Below are positions 62,601-64,000 of a DNA stretch of 64,000 nt, in pieces. The notes under the pieces were generated by a model. It did no database searches and was not told the DNA's origin. It saw only the letters and a program-made list of their open reading frames with translations. The stretch's first letter is position 1; the number at the start of each line of letters is the position of its first letter. Position numbers and translations under genes: made by a program. Source of the DNA: JAOXRU01 sp965247735 (lineage in GTDB: Bacteria > Bacteroidota > Bacteroidia > Flavobacteriales > Flavobacteriaceae); contig CBDFHN010000002.1 in the NCBI GenBank assembly GCA_965247735.1, positions 4,821,582 through 4,885,581 of the forward strand. The letters run 5' to 3'.

Positions 62601-62733
62601 TTCAAACACGTTGACATTAGGAAACGGAACGGGCTCAGATACAACAGTAGACTTAAGTGCTTATGTAAGTACGGATAATCAGAACTTAACAAGTGCTACT
62701 ATAGATGGTTCAAATGTCTTAACTATGAGTTAA
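53614..62733 (+). CDS. Giant secreted repeat protein, 3' end not natural
   Basis: 3039 codons visible. Signal peptide MKKVILLLAFLTSGIVFSQ, then a head of ~100 residues (GDLYVNTTSGTIYFWDGDSW) like that of phage tail-fibre or adhesin heads. The rest is a 106-residue repeat made of three related ~35-residue strands, each of the type DxQNLTxAxIDxSN-x-LTI ... TVDLSxYLDNT, which suggests a beta-solenoid rod. Five repeats, a 144-residue interruption (ASEVVFTPTGNTASADVQAA ... FLQKTGADLEFKNINAG), eight repeats, the interruption, eight repeats, the interruption, then two repeats. The stop (TMS*) is created by a palindromic junction at 62725-62727, so the real C-terminus is missing. It shares promoter type and position with the ITNRxITYRV cluster. 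Likely a very long surface fibre. Confidence 0.8.
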   Translation: MKKVILLLAFLTSGIVFSQTTVTLQDQCNCEVLSGTLVAVAGATTPSTGVDTGDLYVNTTSGTIYFWDGDSWELTTGGNQQLQAFTFNAATNVLTLNLENGGSTSVNLSALSGGSVNTDAQTIALVSNTLTLGNGTGSDTTVDLSAYVSTDNQNLTSATIDGSNVLTIAIEDGNPVTVDLSSYLDNTDDQNLTGASIDASNILTIAIEGGTSTTVDLSAYLDNTDAQTIALVSNTLTLGNGTGSDTTVDLSAYVSTDNQNLTSATIDGSNVLTIAIEDGNPVTVDLSSYLDNTDDQNLTGASIDASNILTIAIEGGTSTTVDLSAYLDNTDAQTIALVSNTLTLGNGTGSDTTVDLSAYVSTDNQNLTSATIDGSNVLTIAIEDGNPVTVDLSSYLDNTDDQNLTGASIDASNILTITIEGGTSTTVDLSAYLDNTDAQTIALVSNTLTLGNGTGSDTTVDLSAYVSTDNQNLTSATIDGSNVLTIAIEDGNPVTVDLSSYLDNTDDQNLTGASIDASNILTIAIEGGTSTTVDLSAYLDNTDAQTIALVSNTLTLGNGTGSDTTVDLSAYVSTDNQNLTSATIDGSNVLTIAIEDGNPVTVDLSSYLDNTDDQNLTGASIDASNILTIAIEGGTSTTVDLSAYLDNTDAQTIALVSNTLTLGNGTGSDTTVDLGAYVNTDNQNASEVVFTPTGNTASADVQAAIVELQTDIDGFAAVAGQTNTASNQGTAGVGTFLQKTGADLEFKNINAGSNRISITNDAANNEIDIDVNEANLTITESQISDLNHTVNTDAQTIALVSNTLTLGNGTGSDTTVDLSAYVSTDNQNLTSATIDGSNVLTIAIEDGNPVTVDLSSYLDNTDDQNLTGASIDASNILTIAIEGGTSTTVDLSAYLDNTDAQTIALVSNTLTLGNGTGSDTTVDLSGYVSTDNQNLTSATIDGSNVLTIAIEDGNPVTVDLSSYLDNTDDQNLTGASIDASNILTITIEGGTSTTVDLSAYLDNTDAQTIALVSNTLTLGNGTGSDTTVDLSAYVSTDNQNLTSATIDGSNVLTIAIEDGNPVTVDLSSYLDNTDDQNLTGASIDASNILTIAIEGGTSTTVDLSAYLDNTDAQTIALVSNTLTLGNGTGSDTTVDLSAYVSTDNQNLTSATIDGSNVLTIAIEDGNPVTVDLSSYLDNTDDQNLTGASIDASNILTITIEGGTSTTVDLSAYLDNTDAQTIALVSNTLTLGNGTGSDTTVDLSAYVSTDNQNLTSATIDGSNVLTIAIEDGNPVTVDLSSYLDNTDDQNLTGASIDASNILTIAIEGGTSTTVDLSAYLDNTDAQTIALVSNTLTLGNGTGSDTTVDLSGYVSTDNQNLTSATIDGSNVLTIAIEDGNPVTVDLSSYLDNTDDQNLTGASIDASNILTIAIEGGTSTTVDLSAYLDNTDAQTIALVSNTLTLGNGTGSDTTVDLSAYVSTDNQNLTSATIDGSNVLTIAIEDGNPVTVDLSSYLDNTDDQNLTGASIDASNILTIAIEGGTSTTVDLSAYLDNTDAQTIALVSNTLTLGNGTGSDTTVDLSAYVSTDNQNLTSATIDGSNVLTIAIEDGNPVTVDLSSYLDNTDDQNLTGASIDASNILTIAIEGGTSTTVDLSAYLDNTDAQTIALVSNTLTLGNGTGSDTTVDLGAYVNTDNQNASEVVFTPTGNTASADVQAAIVELQTDIDGFAAVAGQTNTASNQGTAGVGTFLQKTGADLEFKNINAGSNRISITNDAANNEIDIDVNEANLTITESQISDLNHTVNTDAQTIALVSNTLTLGNGTGSDTTVDLSAYVSTDNQNLTSATIDGSNVLTIAIEDGNPVTVDLSSYLDNTDDQNLTGASIDASNILTIAIEGGTSTTVDLSAYLDNTDAQTIALVSNTLTLGNGTGSDTTVDLSGYVSTDNQNLTSATIDGSNVLTIAIEDGNPVTVDLSSYLDNTDDQNLTGASIDASNILTITIEGGTSTTVDLSAYLDNTDAQTIALVSNTLTLGNGTGSDTTVDLSAYVSTDNQNLTSATIDGSNVLTIAIEDGNPVTVDLSSYLDNTDDQNLTGASIDASNILTIAIEGGTSTTVDLSAYLDNTDAQTIALVSNTLTLGNGTGSDTTVDLSAYVSTDNQNLTSATIDGSNVLTIAIEDGNPVTVDLSSYLDNTDDQNLTGASIDASNILTITIEGGTSTTVDLSAYLDNTDAQTIALVSNTLTLGNGTGSDTTVDLSAYVSTDNQNLTSATIDGSNVLTIAIEDGNPVTVDLSSYLDNTDDQNLTGASIDASNILTIAIEGGTSTTVDLSAYLDNTDAQTIALVSNTLTLGNGTGSDTTVDLSGYVSTDNQNLTSATIDGSNVLTIAIEDGNPVTVDLSSYLDNTDDQNLTGASIDASNILTIAIEGGTSTTVDLSAYLDNTDAQTIALVSNTLTLGNGTGSDTTVDLSAYVSTDNQNLTSATIDGSNVLTIAIEDGNPVTVDLSSYLDNTDDQNLTGASIDASNILTIAIEGGTSTTVDLSAYLDNTDAQTIALVSNTLTLGNGTGSDTTVDLSAYVSTDNQNLTSATIDGSNVLTIAIEDGNPVTVDLSSYLDNTDDQNLTGASIDASNILTIAIEGGTSTTVDLSAYLDNTDAQTIALVSNTLTLGNGTGSDTTVDLGAYVNTDNQNASEVVFTPTGNTASADVQAAIVELQTDIDGFAAVAGQTNTASNQGTAGVGTFLQKTGADLEFKNINAGSNRISITNDAANNEIDIDVNEANLTITESQISDLNHTVNTDAQTIALVSNTLTLGNGTGSDTTVDLSAYVSTDNQNLTSATIDGSNVLTIAIEDGNPVTVDLSSYLDNTDDQNLTGASIDASNILTIAIEGGTSTTVDLSAYLDNTDAQTIALVSNTLTLGNGTGSDTTVDLSGYVSTDNQNLTSATIDGSNVLTIAIEDGNPVTVDLSSYLDNTDDQNLTGASIDASNILTITIEGGTSTTVDLSAYLDNTDAQTIALVSNTLTLGNGTGSDTTVDLSAYVSTDNQNLTSATIDGSNVLTMS
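53968..62727 (+). repeat. Hierarchical tandem array: 318-bp units in 2976-bp super-repeats
   Basis: Unit starts are exactly 318 bp apart (53968, 54286, 54604, 54922, 55240, 55558; then 55990, 56308 and so on). A 432-bp segment replaces a unit at 55558, 58534 and 61510. The super-repeat is 8 x 318 + 432 = 2976 bp, seen at 55990, 58966 and 61942. Copies are nearly but not fully identical: for example 56679 is A while 59655 and 62631 are G. Within units, variants (IAIEGG/ITIEGG, LSAYV/LSGYV) recur in the same order in each super-repeat, so whole blocks were duplicated. Confidence 0.95.
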
Positions 62734-62778
62734 GACATTTGAACCATCTATAGTAGCACTTGTTAAGTTCTGATTATC
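62674..62778. other. Palindromic fold-back junction
   Basis: Perfect 51-bp inverted arms (62674-62724 and 62728-62778) around a 3-nt centre ATG (62725-62727). Beyond this the match continues with scattered mismatches because both sides are copies of the same repeat. Native sequence after GTCTTAACTAT should be AGCAATAG; here it turns into the reverse strand. Confidence 0.95.
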
Positions 62779-64000
62779 TGTACTTACATAGCCACTTAAG
62801 TCTACTGTTGTATCTGAGCCTGTTCCGTTTCCTAATGTCAACGTGTTTGATACTAAAGCTATCGTCTGAGCATCTGTATTGTCCAAATAAGCACTTAAAT
62901 CTACTGTAGTGGATGTTCCGCCTTCAATAGCTATTGTCAATATGTTTGATGCATCTATACTTGCTCCTGTTAAATTTTGATCGTCGGTATTATCCAAATA
63001 CGAACTTAAATCTACTGTTACTGGATTTCCATCTTCTATTGCTATAGTTAAGACATTTGAACCATCTATAGTAGCACTTGTTAAGTTCTGATTATCCGTA
63101 CTTACATAAGCACTTAAGTCTACTGTTGTATCTGAGCCCGTTCCGTTTCCTAATGTCAACGTGTTTGAAACTAAAGCTATCGTCTGAGCATCTGTATTAT
63201 CCAAATAAGCACTTAAATCTACTGTAGTGGATGTTCCGCCTTCAATAGTTATTGTCAATATGTTTGATGCATCTATACTTGCTCCTGTTAAATTTTGATC
63301 GTCGGTATTATCCAAATACGAACTTAAATCTACTGTTACTGGGTTTCCATCTTCTATTGCTATAGTTAAGACATTTGAACCATCTATAGTAGCACTTGTT
63401 AAGTTCTGATTATCTGTACTTACATAAGCACTTAAGTCTACTGTTGTATCTGAGCCTGTTCCGTTTCCTAATGTCAACGTGTTTGATACTAAAGCTATCG
63501 TCTGAGCATCTGTATTATCCAAATAAGCACTTAAATCTACTGTAGTGGATGTTCCGCCTTCAATAGCTATTGTCAATATATTTGATGCATCTATACTTGC
63601 TCCTGTTAAATTTTGATCGTCGGTATTATCCAAATACGAACTTAAATCTACTGTTACTGGATTTCCATCTTCTATTGCTATAGTTAAGACATTTGAACCA
63701 TCTATAGTAGCACTTGTTAAGTTCTGATTATCCGTACTTACATAAGCACTTAAGTCTACTGTTGTATCTGAGCCCGTTCCGTTTCCTAATGTCAACGTGT
63801 TTGATACTAAAGCTATCGTCTGAGCATCTGTATTATCCAAATAAGCACTTAAATCTACTGTAGTGGATGTTCCGCCTTCAATAGTTATTGTCAATATGTT
63901 TGATGCATCTATACTTGCTCCTGTTAAATTTTGATCGTCGGTATTATCCAAATACGAACTTAAATCTACTGTTACTGGATTTCCATCTTCTATTGCTATA
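62719..64000 (-). CDS. Inverted copy of the giant protein's repeat array, partial
   Basis: From the junction to the window edge the same 318-bp repeats are read on the minus strand, in an open frame of about 427 codons with no real start (the TTG at 63951 is just Leu in a repeat). Repeat variants read toward the junction are ITIEGG, IAIEGG, ITIEGG, IAIEGG, LSGYV. The plus-strand arm ends with LSGYV, ITIEGG, LSAYV, so the arms come from different registers of the array and are not a simple mirror of each other. Either an assembly or amplification chimera or a true inversion; not an independent gene as far as can be told. Confidence 0.7.
   Translation of the reverse strand, partial: IAIEDGNPVTVDLSSYLDNTDDQNLTGASIDASNILTITIEGGTSTTVDLSAYLDNTDAQTIALVSNTLTLGNGTGSDTTVDLSAYVSTDNQNLTSATIDGSNVLTIAIEDGNPVTVDLSSYLDNTDDQNLTGASIDASNILTIAIEGGTSTTVDLSAYLDNTDAQTIALVSNTLTLGNGTGSDTTVDLSAYVSTDNQNLTSATIDGSNVLTIAIEDGNPVTVDLSSYLDNTDDQNLTGASIDASNILTITIEGGTSTTVDLSAYLDNTDAQTIALVSNTLTLGNGTGSDTTVDLSAYVSTDNQNLTSATIDGSNVLTIAIEDGNPVTVDLSSYLDNTDDQNLTGASIDASNILTIAIEGGTSTTVDLSAYLDNTDAQTIALVSNTLTLGNGTGSDTTVDLSGYVSTDNQNLTSATIDGSNVLTHS

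Noticed and set aside
53968..62727. CRISPR or satellite DNA instead of a gene
   Set aside because: The 318-bp period is a multiple of three, the frame is open for 3039 codons and differences between units are mostly silent or conservative.
62719..63951. Independent minus-strand 410-aa gene
   Set aside because: Its start is an internal Leu codon of the repeat and its stop is made by the palindromic turn; it is the array in reverse orientation.

Overview
The window looks like chromosomal DNA of a marine-type flavobacterium (Bacteroidota, Flavobacteriaceae). It is AT-rich, has promoters of the TAnnTTTG type, a flavobacterial 16S rRNA, a T9SS type B sorting domain, a PorP/SprF gene, many lipoproteins and a Bacteroidota-type ISAon1-like insertion sequence. 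From memory the 16S resembles Aquimarina and relatives, but I could not run a comparison.

Layout. 1-12146 holds a 5'-truncated tyrosinase-domain protein, an M1 aminopeptidase lipoprotein, a four-gene operon of uncharacterised membrane and soluble proteins, an outer-membrane barrel protein and two tandem fatty-acid desaturases. 12431-20035 is a minus-strand run of small lipoproteins and orphan proteins (DUF4369-like, DUF5946-like, DUF4259, MCE-like), with broken pieces among them (a peptidase S41 tail and a 5' gene scrap). Several resemble immunity or accessory proteins. 20207-24044 is a two-gene Gabija-type anti-phage system, gajA then gajB. 24045-26529 is non-coding and repeat-rich, and ends in three tandem promoters for the rRNA operon 16S-tRNA-Ile-tRNA-Ala-23S-5S (26530-31743).

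31878-33503 is a cold-shock protein gene split by a 1426-bp ISAon1-like (ISL3 family) insertion with an 8-bp target duplication. Removing the IS and one duplicate restores an exact 63-aa reading frame. prfC follows (33795-35384). 36036-42947 is a T9SS surface locus: a thrombospondin type 3 repeat protein with a type B sorting domain, its PorP/SprF partner and an OmpA/PD40 protein.

43105-64000 is the most unusual part. Five secreted proteins of different architecture (two C-type lectin proteins, a thrombospondin type 3 protein, a small beta-sandwich protein and a 1213-aa Calx-beta/SdrD-like/beta-helix protein) all end in the same short C-terminal motif, (I/L)TNR(R/N)(I/V)TYRV. Several share a promoter sequence followed directly by a transcript-start hairpin. 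The same promoter and hairpin precede a giant secreted protein built of 318-bp (106-aa) repeats arranged in 2976-bp super-repeats. That array ends at a palindromic junction at 62725-62727, beyond which the same repeats run on the opposite strand to the window edge. This is either a fold-back assembly artefact or a real inversion, so the true C-terminus of the giant protein is not visible here.
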